NCBI RefSeq assembly: GCF_022344005.1 | Contig: NZ_CP092190.1 | Span: 2,371,001 to 2,435,000 of the forward strand | DNA from: Deinococcus sp. KNUC1210 | GTDB lineage: Bacteria > Deinococcota > Deinococci > Deinococcales > Deinococcaceae | DNA length: 64,000 nt | Reading direction: 5' to 3' | In this document: piece after piece, positions 11,989 to 22,460 of the stretch | Layout: each line of letters starts with the position of its first letter | How positions within the stretch are numbered: the first letter of the stretch is position 1 | Made by a program: the position numbers and the translations under genes | Notes under the pieces: generated by a model | Databases searched by the model: none | The model's input: only the letters and a program-made list of their open reading frames with translations | What the model was told of the DNA's origin: nothing

Positions 11989-13568
11989 TGCCTGTCTCGT
12001 CAAGTGCCGTGATCTGAAGGTCCAGCGGGCCGGAAGCAGCGGGCAGCGTCCACTCGAAGGGGCCGCTGGCGTGCAGGGTATAGGTCCTGTCTCCCAGTGT
12101 GGCCCGCAGCAGCGGTCTGGCTGTCAGGGCGTCGCTCACGTCGCCGCGAATCCTGAGAACGTGCCCGGTGTGTTGCAGGCTCGTGATATGCACGAACCGG
12201 CGGCGTGCGGTCTACCGTCAGCGTCCGGCTCAACACGCCGATCTGACCGGGGCGCAGTGCCCGCAGCGTCAGGGTGTAGCGGCCTTCTGGAAGCGCCTGT
12301 TTCAGCTGGTACGCGCTGCCCTCACCCGCCAGAGGATAGGTGTCGTTGCCGATGGTGGCGGTCAGTACGGCATTTGGATTGCTGTTGACCGCCAGTTGAA
12401 GGTCGGGCGTCAGATTCAGCGACGAGATATTCAGCACGGTGCGGGCGCTGCGTTCGGTGTCGAGCGTCATGTTGAGGTCGTCGAGCGCGTCGCGCTGAAT
12501 CGGCTCGACCCGCCCGGTGAGGCTGCGCTGCTGGCCCACCGAGAGCAGCACGTCGGCCTGGGCCGGTAAGGCGACCACGCCGTCGAAGACCTTGACCAGC
12601 CCGGCAGCATCGACCCGGAACACCGTGCCCCGGACAGCCGTGGTCACGGTGGGCGTGGTGATCTGGTATCCGCCCTGCCCCTTGGCGACCACGTTCCAGG
12701 CGCTGCCCGATTCCAGCTGCAGCAGCACCTGACGCCCGCTGGCCGTCCTGTCGACACTCAGTACCTTCAGCTGGCTGTCGGCCTGAAGCCGCAGATATCC
12801 GCCACCGGTGAAGCCCAGTTCCGCCCAGGCGTTGCTCCCGGTCCGGATGCGGCCGCCCGTGTTCAGTTTCTGTCCGAGCTGGACCATCTGCCACGACGAC
12901 GCACTCTGATCGCTCGGCGCTGCCATCACGCTGCCGCGTGTCGCCTGTACCGTCACGTCGCCGCTTCCGGCAAACTGCGAACGGTACCAGGGGTCCTTCT
13001 CGTTGAACGGATGAACCTGGTCTGACAGGAGGTCGTACTGCTGGCCCGCCGAGAGCATGGTGGTACGGCCCTCTCGCGACACCCGCACCTGTCCCATGAC
13101 GACAGCGACCCGCAGCACCTTGCCGTCGGCGTCCATCCGTACCTGACCCTGAGTATTCAGGTGGACGCCTGCCAGATAGAGCTGACCGACGCCGTTGACG
13201 AAGAAACGGCCATTCTGGAGGTCGGGCTGTCCGTTGTTGAGGCGCAGCATCGAGGCGCTGCCCAGCATGAGCTTGCCGCCTTCCGGAAGGCCCAGCACGG
13301 CGCGGCCTGTTCCGGTCCGCAGGGCCTGCACGACGTTCTGAGAAACCTGTGCCTGCTCCCAGGCGCGGTTGAGGACTTCGGCACTGCCGCCGAGTTGCAG
13401 CACACGGAGCGGCCCGACCTCGGGTGCGGGCGTCGGCGCGGCAGGCACAGAGACGGTCTGCGCCGAGGCCACGCCTGTGCCGAGGGCCACAAAGGTGATC
13501 CCACACGCAACAGCCGTGATCGCTGACCGCAGCCTGAGCCCAGATAGAAAACCGCCCGATACACTCAC
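11963..13568 (-). CDS. FecR-domain secreted protein with C-terminal Ig-like domain (apparent frameshift near 12195)
   Basis: An exported protein of about 535 residues. The N-terminus has a signal peptide (AITAVACGITFVALGTGVASA). Two FecR-like beta regions follow, with repeated patterns such as GGKLMLGSASMLRLNNG and TGGYLRLQADSQLKV, and a YQITTPTVTTAVRGTVF segment typical of FecR domains. Near 12195 one surplus base breaks the frame after VDRTPP. The next frame continues HITSLQHTGHVLRI and ends with an Ig-like strand pattern closing at LDETGNEGHAILP. The gene overlaps the CHASE2-GGDEF gene. FecR-CHASE2 pairs are common, suggesting the FecR protein works at the envelope with the CHASE2 sensor. 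The start is GTG; it is divergent from the ABC-F gene. Confidence 0.78.
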
Positions 13569-13614
13569 TCTCTTATTTTAGGATGGATTTGTCACAAAAC
13601 GTATACTATGTTCT

Positions 13615-15505
<1,891 letters not shown>

Positions 15506-15814
15506 GCTTCAGATTTCGGTCTGGAACGCCGCTGCCAACGTGCTTGCTTCCTCTTCAGAGCGGCAGATACAGATGCCTGAGAGACCGATGTCACCGGGTC
15601 CCCTGAACTTCCCCTCAATTGATCACGTCAAACTGCACTCAATCCCTGCTGCCAAAGTCGTTATGACATGCTCATATAAGTCGGTGCTCTCGTCGTCAAG
15701 AGCACCGGGTGTCTGACTGAGTGCTTGCAGCATCGATTTTGAAAAGTAAAGGTAACTGCTTAGCACGTGCTGAGCAGTTACCATCGATGTCTGTGCTGAC
15801 TGGTCACCCTTATG
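15506..15814. other. Intergenic stretch with two strong palindromes, edge of an AT-rich island
   Basis: No gene is seen. A 9-bp hairpin (CGGTGCTCT / AGAGCACCG, 15682-15707) may terminate the ABC-F transcript. A 32-bp near-perfect palindrome at 15751-15782 is centred on ACGT and has one G-T pair; CATCGAT (15731-15737) and ATCGATG (15784-15790) flank it as an outer inverted pair. Base composition falls sharply from about 15610. Confidence 0.6.
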
Positions 15815-16141
15815 CTAAGCAGTCGCTGACTCATGTTGAATTTTATCAAAAAATTTCTCACGCCAAAGGGAATTAACCGCATTGGTCATATTATCTATCG
15901 TAAATTCGCTCAACACAATCAGGCCAGGCTCAGAAAACCAGTACTCTTGCATTTTTTCTGATGTTTCTGTCAATTCCTGACTTAATCTATAAAGAGATAT
16001 AAAAAAAACTGGATATATTAATCCATCTTCGGTAACTACCTTTGCCAATGAAAAATACTCTTTACTCAGAATTTCCATTTTCCACAACTCATCAAAATTA
16101 TTAGGGAATATCAATTTAGGGTACGCATTTCCTGTAGCCAT
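15815..16141 (-). CDS. Hypothetical protein, AT-rich orphan
   Basis: A 108-residue acidic protein with many aromatic residues and no recognised motif. Its codons are strongly AT-rich, unlike every neighbour, and it uses a classic Shine-Dalgarno site (AGGTGA, about 8 nt before the ATG) rather than the leaderless pattern common here. This points to recent acquisition. Its size, acidity and isolation are like those of orphan immunity proteins of toxin systems, but no toxin gene is adjacent and I do not assign a function. It lies alone between the ABC-F gene and recJ, bordered by palindromes. Confidence 0.6.
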   Translation of the reverse strand: MATGNAYPKLIFPNNFDELWKMEILSKEYFSLAKVVTEDGLIYPVFFISLYRLSQELTETSEKMQEYWFSEPGLIVLSEFTIDNMTNAVNSLWREKFFDKIQHESATA

Positions 16142-16502
16142 AATTCACTCACCTTTGCTAGGATTCACAAAACTTACCTGACATGTTTGTGTGTTGAGCC
16201 GAGCCGTAGGAAGCTTGGCTTGTCACACCCTTGAGCCAACAAGCCCGGTGACATGTTGGATCTTCCAAGATCGGACTGCAAATATGGCCGGCTCGAGTCC
16301 CGTGACCACTCAGCGCATTTCGGCTCGTTTATGTGCTGAGTGGTCGCAAGTAAAGAAGCGCAAGAGGATCTTCGATCAGGAAGTGTTCGCCGTGACTTTC
16401 AACGAGTTTGCACTTCGAACTCGGCCAATCTGTTTCAGGAAGCTTGTCCGGTATGGCAAGGAGCCTCTGATAATCGGCTTGACTTCAGAGGGGCAGCTAT
16501 CT
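16142..16502. other. Intergenic stretch upstream of the orphan gene, no gene supported
   Basis: The stretch has intermediate base composition and no convincing gene. An 11-bp inverted repeat (GACCACTCAGC at 16304-16314, GCTGAGTGGTC at 16335-16345) lies in it. A plus-strand reading frame through 16340-16500 gives a lysine/arginine-rich peptide but has no start site or recognisable family; it may be gene debris. Confidence 0.5.
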
Positions 16503-18580
16503 TTAATCCGCCACACCCGCCAACTCTGCCTGTTCCACCTTCATGCCTGTCATGCTCAGCACGGCCTGCGCCCAGCCCTCATCGTCGAGGTGCTGATAAA
16601 GCTGCGCCCATTGCCAGCGGCGGTAGGCATCGGCTTTGGCCTCGTTGCCGCGCTCGCGCCCATTGAAACTCGCCTCCAGCTCTGCCAGCGTTTTCGGCCC
16701 CCACGCGAAGCTCACTCGCCCGCTGCTCAGCCACGCGTTCAGGTCGGCTTCGGGGGCAGGGCGTACAGCACCACCTCGCCGCTCAGGGGTTGCCCGCTTT
16801 CCAGCAGCCGCACGCCGGGCACGTTGTCCTGCAGGTAGGTGGCGACGCTGCCGGTGGCATACGCGCTGGCTCCGGTTCGCAGGTGTGCCACGCCGTCTTT
16901 CGGCACCAGCCGCTGGAAGTCGGCGGGTGTGGAGTTGGGGGTGGTGGCCAGTTCCAGTTTCGCCAGTGGGCGCAGGCCTTCCAGCATCAATTCCACCTTG
17001 TCCACGCCCCGGAAACTGTTGAGCTGCACCTTCGCGGCCAGGTCGCGCCCGCCCGACCCCGGCGCAGATTCGCGGTACTTCACGCCCTTGACGCCCTTCA
17101 GCACGAATTGCAGGGTGCTGGCGGTCTTGCCCACCATCCGGGCCGATTCCAGCTCGCCGCTCAGGTGCCACAGCGGATCGGGAAAGCCCTCTCCGAACGG
17201 TTGCAGCCCTTCCAGCTCGGCCCACAGCGGCGCGGCCACGGCCCAGGCGGGCAGCGAGGCTTCCAGCTGCAATTCGGGAACGGGACGCGGAAACTGACGG
17301 GCGTACTCGTGCAGGCTGTCTCGCAGCTTGTCGTACTGCCCTTCTTTCAGGGCGAATCCTGCCGCCGCCTGGTGCCCGCCGTAGCGCTTCAGATGCGCGG
17401 CGGCGTGCTCCAGTCCCCCCACCGCCGAGATACCAGGGGTGCTGCGAACGCTGCCCTTTCCTTCGGCCACGATGTACACCGGCTTGTGATACGTCTCCAG
17501 CAGCTTCGCCGCCACGATGCCCATGATTCCCGCGTGCCAGCCCTCGTGCGTGACCACGATGGCGGGGTCGGCAGGGTCGGCCAGCAGCAGCGCCTGCTCG
17601 AACATCGCGTCCTGCAAGACGCGGCGCTCGTTATTGCGCGTTTCCAGATAGATCGCCAGTTCCTCGGCGCGGCGTGGGCTTTCGGTCGTCAGCAGCTCCA
17701 GCGCCAGATCGGCCTCGCCCAGTCGCCCGGCAGCATTGATGCGCGGAGCCAGAATGAACGCCACATCTCGGGCACTCACCGATGTCAGGTTTTTACCCTC
17801 CAGCAGCACCTTCAGGCCCGGCAGCTCGGTGTCCGGAAACAGGCTCAGGCCTGCCAGCACCAGCGCTCTGTTCTCGCCCAGCAGCGGCGCGACATCGGCC
17901 ACCGTGCCCAGCGTGGCGAGCGGCGCATAGTGCAGGGGTTCGGGTTCGTGCAGTTCCTCGTGCACGGCCCACAGCAGGTGGTACGCGACGCCCGCGCCCG
18001 TCAGGTTGTGCAGCGCCGGGTCGTAGTGCGGAGTCAGGTGGGGATGCACCACCAGACAATCTGGGAAATTGGCGGGCGGCAGGTGATGGTCGGTCACGAT
18101 GACTTCGATCCCTGCCGCCAGGAGAGCCTGCACCTCGTCCGCATTGCTGACGCCGCAGTCCACAGTGATCAGCAGGTCGCAGGCTTCGGCGTGCTGCGCT
18201 ACTTTCTCCGGGTGGATGCCGTAGCCGTCCTTCAGGCGATGCGGAATGAAGCCGTGAATGTCGGCCCCCAGCTTGCGAAGGCCCAGTACCAGCAGCGCGG
18301 TGGCACTCACGCCGTCGGCGTCGTAATCGCCGTGTACGCGAATCTTCTTGTCGTGCCGGATGGCCTGCACGATGCGCCGCGCCGCCTCGACGATGCCGGG
18401 GTTGGGCGTCAGGGCGCGGCGGGGAAACAGGTGTGCTCTGCTCAGGCCGCGTGCGTGCAGCACCTGCGCCAGCATCGGCGACACGCCGAATTCGTCCATG
18501 CGTTCCAGCAGTTCGGCCCGGCTCGCCGGACGCGCCAGCCGCCAGCGGGTACTGGGAATGCCCACGTTCGACAGCTTCAT
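16503..18580 (-). CDS. recJ: Single-stranded-DNA-specific exonuclease RecJ (apparent frameshift near 16752)
   Basis: A DHH-family 5'-3' exonuclease that resects single-stranded DNA in recombination and mismatch/base-excision repair. Catalytic motifs are HGDYDADGVSATALL near residue 84, ITVDCGVSN near 139, VIVTDHHLPP near 162 and ILAPRINAAGRLG near 275. The DHHA1 motif GGHQAAAGF is near 402, and an OB-type domain follows. At a run of five C (about 16750-16756) the frame breaks after LYALPP. Adding one C restores EADLNAWLSSGRVSFAWG and a C-terminal domain of about 80 residues ending at 16503, so the full protein is about 690 residues. The ATG overlaps the stop of the LapA-like gene (ATGA). Confidence 0.93.
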
Positions 18581-18993
18581 GCGCTCACGTCAACGGCGCT
18601 GCGCTGGGTGCTCGTCAGGTCGGGCAAGAGCGCATCCGGCGCGCTGGAAAACTCGGTGGAGATGTGCTCGGGTGCCGTCTGCTCTGGCAGCGTCACCTGA
18701 TCGACCACCGCCTGCAGGGTGGCCTGTAACCTCGTTTCGGCGTCGCGTCGGCGGGCCAGATCGTTGAGGCGTAGCAGCCGCTGGCGCAGGTAGCGCGGCA
18801 GAATCAGCAGGGCGGTATACAGTGCGCCCGCCAGCAGCGCCAGTGCCAGCCCCAGACCAGCGGGCAGCACGGCCTCGCGCCCGGCCACCAGCAGCGGCAG
18901 CCGCAGCAGCACCGGATTTTCGAGATAGACCAGCACGGCGTAGCCGACCATCAACAGCAGCACCACGACCTGAACGAACTGCACCACACGCAT
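18577..18993 (-). CDS. LapA-domain-like small membrane protein
   Basis: A 138-residue protein with two N-terminal membrane helices (residues 4-23 and about 42-66) followed by a basic, coiled, cytoplasmic tail (YLRQRLLRLNDLARRRDAETRL). The layout matches LapA (DUF1049) envelope-assembly proteins. The ATG at 18993 is preceded 6 nt upstream by TACACT, and that box lies inside one arm of the inverted repeat 19001-19113. Its stop overlaps the recJ start, so recJ is probably expressed from this promoter. Confidence 0.65.
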   Translation of the reverse strand: MRVVQFVQVVVLLLMVGYAVLVYLENPVLLRLPLLVAGREAVLPAGLGLALALLAGALYTALLILPRYLRQRLLRLNDLARRRDAETRLQATLQAVVDQVTLPEQTAPEHISTEFSSAPDALLPDLTSTQRSAVDVSA

Positions 18994-19000
18994 AGAACCA

Positions 19001-19113
19001 GTGTAGCGCGGGGCGCGGAGCCTGTGTCCCGTGGCTCGTGGGAAACGCCCGAGCATTCTGGGGGAAGCAGGATTCAGGGACGCTGTGGACAGGTCGGACG
19101 CCCCGCGCTACAC
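19001..19113. repeat. Inverted repeat with 15-bp perfect arms between ychJ-like and lapA-like genes
   Basis: GTGTAGCGCGGGGCG at 19001-19015 and its exact reverse complement at 19099-19113 flank 83 nt that include further short pairings. One arm covers the -10 box of the LapA-like gene and the other covers the stop codon of the YchJ-like gene. Confidence 0.75.
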
Positions 19114-19488
19114 ACCTTCCAGATAGACCCAGCGCCCTTCCGGCAGCCGCACGAATTCGCTGCGTTCGTTCAGGGTGTGGGTTTCCTGCCCGCTGCGGTA
19201 ACTCGCACTGAAACTCACCCACCCCTGGCGGTCGTCCGCACCGCCTTTCTCGCGGCTGTGAATCTTCAGTCCCAGCCAGCGCGTCTGATCGTTCTCCAGA
19301 TTCAGACGTGCTGGCCGCGTGGCTGGGTGCCAGGTCTGCAGCAGGTAGGGTTCCAGCCGCAGGGCATACGCGCTGTAGCGGCTTCTCATCAGCTGTTCGC
19401 AGGTTCGGGCGGGCCTGCCTCCGTGCAGCGGCCCGCAGCAGACGGCGTATTTTTTGCCGGAACCGCAGACGCACAGGCCCGCGCTCAT
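19108..19488 (-). CDS. YchJ-like SEC-C motif protein (UPF0225)
   Basis: A 126-residue protein beginning with the zinc-binding SEC-C pattern CVCGSGKKYAVCCGP at residues 6-20. A YchJ core follows, seen in LMRSRYSAYALR, WLGLKIHS and WVSFSASYR. The biochemical role of the family is unknown; SEC-C motifs often mediate protein contacts at the ribosome or SecB. The ATG overlaps the TGA of the upstream LRV-repeat gene, so the two are one transcript. Confidence 0.88.
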   Translation of the reverse strand: MSAGLCVCGSGKKYAVCCGPLHGGRPARTCEQLMRSRYSAYALRLEPYLLQTWHPATRPARLNLENDQTRWLGLKIHSREKGGADDRQGWVSFSASYRSGQETHTLNERSEFVRLPEGRWVYLEGV

Positions 19489-20876
19489 AGCCCTGCTTCC
19501 AGCCTGACCTGTTCGTCGGGATCGGCCTGAAGTCTGGCCCGCACCAGTGGTGGCAGATCGGCCCGGCCCGCCAGCGACAGCCGCACGCCCGCATCGGAGT
19601 CGGCGGCCAGCGGCCCGAAGGCACCCTCAGGAAGCAGCGGGTGAGTCGCCACCGCCCGGCGCACACCGGGATGCGGGTCGGTCATCAGCTTCAGCAGCAG
19701 CGCGTCGCCGGGGGCTTCCGCCAGGGCCGCGCCGCGCCGCACCTCGGCGACTTCGTCGTTGCTCAGGCGCTCCAGCACGCTGCCGGGGAGATCGGGGCGC
19801 ACGCACAGCACCGTGCGAACCGTCGGGTCGCTGTCGAGGGCCAGCGCTTCCAGCACGGCGGCGCTCATCTCGGCTGCCGAGGCGACATGCAGCCGGATGT
19901 CGGGTTCGGGCGACCGGATCAGCGACAGGACCGCAGCTTCCGGGAGGTCGTCGCGGTCGAGCAGGGCGCGGCGGACCACCTCCGAGGGGTCGGTGGCCAG
20001 CCGTTCCATCGCGGCAGCCGGAAGATGGGGGCGTCGGGCCAGCGCGGCGCGTACCTCGGGGTCGGCGTCCTGTTCGGCCCTGCCGAGCCATCCCTGCGGC
20101 ACCTGCCAGGCCTGAAGCGCGGCGGCCCGCACCCCCGGATGATCGCTGGCCGCCAGCGTCTCACGGGTGGCACGCGGCAGATCGTGGCGGCGGGCAATGG
20201 CGGCCTGAACGTCGTAATCCTCGTCGTTTGCCAGCGCCAGCATCGTCGATATCGCCAGATCCATGCGCCGCGCCACCACCGCCCGCACGAAGGAATGGGC
20301 GTCGGCGGCCAGTCGGGTGCGCAGTTCAGCGGGCAGTTCCTCGCGGGCCGCCACTGCCTTTCTCACGTCGTAGTCGTCGTCGCTGCCGAGCATCTCGATC
20401 AGCGAGGCGGGCAGGTCGCGCCGCCGCGCCATCGCCTCGCGTAGTTGCCATTCCGAGCTGCAGGCCAGATTGCGAATGCGCGTCTCACTCAGGTCGCTTC
20501 TGGCGGCCACTGCCAGCCGGGGCGGCAACTGCTCGTGCCTCAGCGCCGCGTCCTGCACCCATGCCGGAGCCTGTGGAAGCGCCACCAGCCGCGCCACCGT
20601 CTCGCCGGGCCAGCCGCTCAGCAGCCCCGGCTGAGCCAGTCGCAGCAGCGTCAGGGCGGGGTTGGACAGCACGGCTGCCGGGTACGACTCGCCCAGCGTG
20701 CCCAGCACCTCTGCCGGAGTATTCGGATGCCGCGCCACCGCTTCCCGCACCGCGTTGTCGGCGTGCTGCGCCAGGGCGCTCAGTTCGTCGGCGCGGGTCT
20801 GCGGCGAACAGGCCAGCTCGAGTGCCTGGGCCGCCGGAAGGATGGCAAACGTCGAGGAAAGAGCGCTGGAAGTCAC
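19485..20876 (-). CDS. Leucine-rich-repeat-variant (LRV/HEAT-like) protein
   Basis: A 463-residue solenoid built of about 18 repeats of roughly 24 residues. The recurrent pattern is a short helix, then VRxAVAxRxDLP, then a second helix (for example VREAVARHPNTPAE, VRKAVAAREELPAE, VRAALARRPHLPAA, VRRAVATHPLLPEG). This is the LRV type first described in Azotobacter. No enzyme domain is present, so it is presumably a scaffold or binding protein. The start is GTG at 20876 with TATCAT 6 nt upstream. It overlaps the ychJ-like gene by four bases. Confidence 0.82.
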   Translation of the reverse strand: MTSSALSSTFAILPAAQALELACSPQTRADELSALAQHADNAVREAVARHPNTPAEVLGTLGESYPAAVLSNPALTLLRLAQPGLLSGWPGETVARLVALPQAPAWVQDAALRHEQLPPRLAVAARSDLSETRIRNLACSSEWQLREAMARRRDLPASLIEMLGSDDDYDVRKAVAAREELPAELRTRLAADAHSFVRAVVARRMDLAISTMLALANDEDYDVQAAIARRHDLPRATRETLAASDHPGVRAAALQAWQVPQGWLGRAEQDADPEVRAALARRPHLPAAAMERLATDPSEVVRRALLDRDDLPEAAVLSLIRSPEPDIRLHVASAAEMSAAVLEALALDSDPTVRTVLCVRPDLPGSVLERLSNDEVAEVRRGAALAEAPGDALLLKLMTDPHPGVRRAVATHPLLPEGAFGPLAADSDAGVRLSLAGRADLPPLVRARLQADPDEQVRLEAGL

Positions 20877-20933
20877 GCCCGCATGATAGGCGCTGGGCTC
20901 TGAGACTGAGGAACGGAATGATCCTGCCGCTGC

Positions 20934-22086
20934 TCACTCCTCCAGCCGCAGCACCTCGCCAAAGGGAAAGCCCTCGTCTTCCAGGCCGCCGGGCGGCACC
21001 ACCCACAGCACCGGCACCCTGGGGGCCAGTTCGGGGAAGTCGCCGTAGCCGTCGGTCAGATACACCAGCAGGTCGGGGTCGTGGTCGGCGACCTTACCGA
21101 AGATGGGCCTGAAGTCGGTGCCGCCGCCCCCTGCGGCGGAGGAATTTCCGATCCGGCAGTCAGCGGGTGGGGGCCGTAGGCTTCGGTATCGGCGTAGTAC
21201 AGCTCGGCCCGCACATGCGGATACGCCCCCAGAATGCCCTGCACCTCGGCCACCAGCGCTTTCACCGCCGCGTCGTCCACGCTGCCGGAGGTGTCCACCG
21301 CGATCAGGGCGTGCAGGCTTTCGTCGTCCAGCGCTTCCAGATACAGTCCCCGCCCCACGAAGCGGCGGTCGAAGCCCCCGAAATCGACGGGCGTGCGGGC
21401 CAGAAACCTCCAGAGCTGGCTCTTCCAGTCGAGCCGGGCCGGGGCCAGCCGCGCCAGTTCGCGGTGCATTCCCAGTGGGTCGCTGCCCTTCCCGGTCAGA
21501 CTCTGGGCGGCGCGGGCCTGTTCCAGTGTGCCTTTCCAGCGGCGGGCGGTGTCGGCGGTGTTGCCGGGTTTGCCCGTCTTGGGCGGCGCGTCCGAGGGGG
21601 GCCGTCCATCAGGTCGCTGCCCGCCTCGCCCTCGCCGCTGCTGTCCTGCTCTTCCTGCTCCTGTTCCAGTGCGGCATAGACTTCTTCCACACTCAGCGTT
21701 TCCAGGTGCTCGTCGCGGGCCGCGTCTTCGGCGGTCGCAAGCCCTGCCTGAGCCACCATGCCGTTCACGATCAGGTCGGCGGCCCTGTTCCAGCGCTTCT
21801 TTTCGCGGGGGCCGCGCCGGGGCACATGCGAGAGGGCTGCGTGCAGAACCTCATGCAGCAGCAGGCCGTCGAGCTGTGCGGGGGGAAGCTGGGCGGCGGC
21901 CTCGGGGTTCAGATACACCCGGTCGCCGTCGGTGCCTGCCAGCGCCACTTCACGCGACGGCACGATGTCGGTGTGCAGCAGCAGCGTGGCAAAAAAGGCA
22001 CTCTTGCCGCGCAGCCGCAGCCGCGAACCGGAAAGAAGCTGTGCGAAATCGGGCGGCGGGTGGATGGGTGGGGGTTTGTCGGTCAT
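20934..22086 (-). CDS. DUF2201-type putative metallopeptidase with VWA-like domain (two apparent frameshifts)
   Basis: About 384 residues once two single-base gaps are bridged. The N-terminal part carries the zinc motif HEVLHAALSHV near residue 80, after GDRVYLNPEAAAQL. An acidic linker (EQEQEEQDSS) leads to the VWA-like C-terminal domain with the MIDAS-type ALIAVDTSGSVDD and a terminal LLVYLTDGYGDFPEL. The frame breaks at a C run (21596-21601, one C short) and again between 21130 and 21170. DUF2201 proteins are nearly always next to a MoxR ATPase, as here, and the pair is thought to act in protein complex maturation. If the breaks are real the gene is inactive. Confidence 0.8.
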
Positions 22087-22460
22087 ACAGACTCCAGGCA
22101 TCTGCAATCTGTCAGGCGCTCAGGGCAGCAGGAACAGCGGCGGATGGTCGAGCAGACGGACGTGGAATGGACGGATTGCAGGTGCCCTCCCAAGGAAGCG
22201 AGATCAGCTCTAGGCTAAAGACGGCGTGGTTCATGGCCGGGTTGCCCTCTGAATGGTCCAGCGCCGCTGATTCTTCGGGACGCTCCTCGTTTTGATGACG
22301 GGACTATCTGGCCAGTTTCTTCGGTTCGATGGACCGAAGTTTCCAATCGGAAGCATCGATGCGGTCTGCATGCTGTTGTCGTCAGAGTGCTCAGCGCTGC
22401 TCACTCTGTCGTCGTGACTCGGCGCGAACTCAGGGCGACCAACCCTGTTCTGCGGAAAGC
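22087..22460. other. Intergenic stretch between moxR-like and DUF2201 genes, with an inverted repeat
   Basis: No gene is supported in these 374 bases. Arms 22097-22113 and 22170-22186 (GGCATCTGCAATCTGTC and its partner) can form 17 pairs, two of them G-U, around a 56-nt loop. A smaller hairpin CTTCGGT/ACCGAAG occurs near 22319-22339. The gap is unusually long for a gene pair that normally forms one operon. Confidence 0.6.

Noticed and set aside
16191..16520. Possible decayed gene upstream of recJ's 3' end
   Set aside because: The frame gives KRIFDQEVFAVTFNEFALR-like peptide but no start, no motif and mixed composition.
16790..18700. A 636-codon plus-strand open frame opposite recJ
   Set aside because: It is an antisense shadow of a high-G+C gene. 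It is Gln/His/Arg-rich, has no family motifs and lies opposite the well-supported RecJ motifs.
19547..21112. A 521-codon Arg/Pro/Ala-rich plus-strand frame
   Set aside because: It is a high-G+C shadow of the LRV-repeat and DUF2201 genes.
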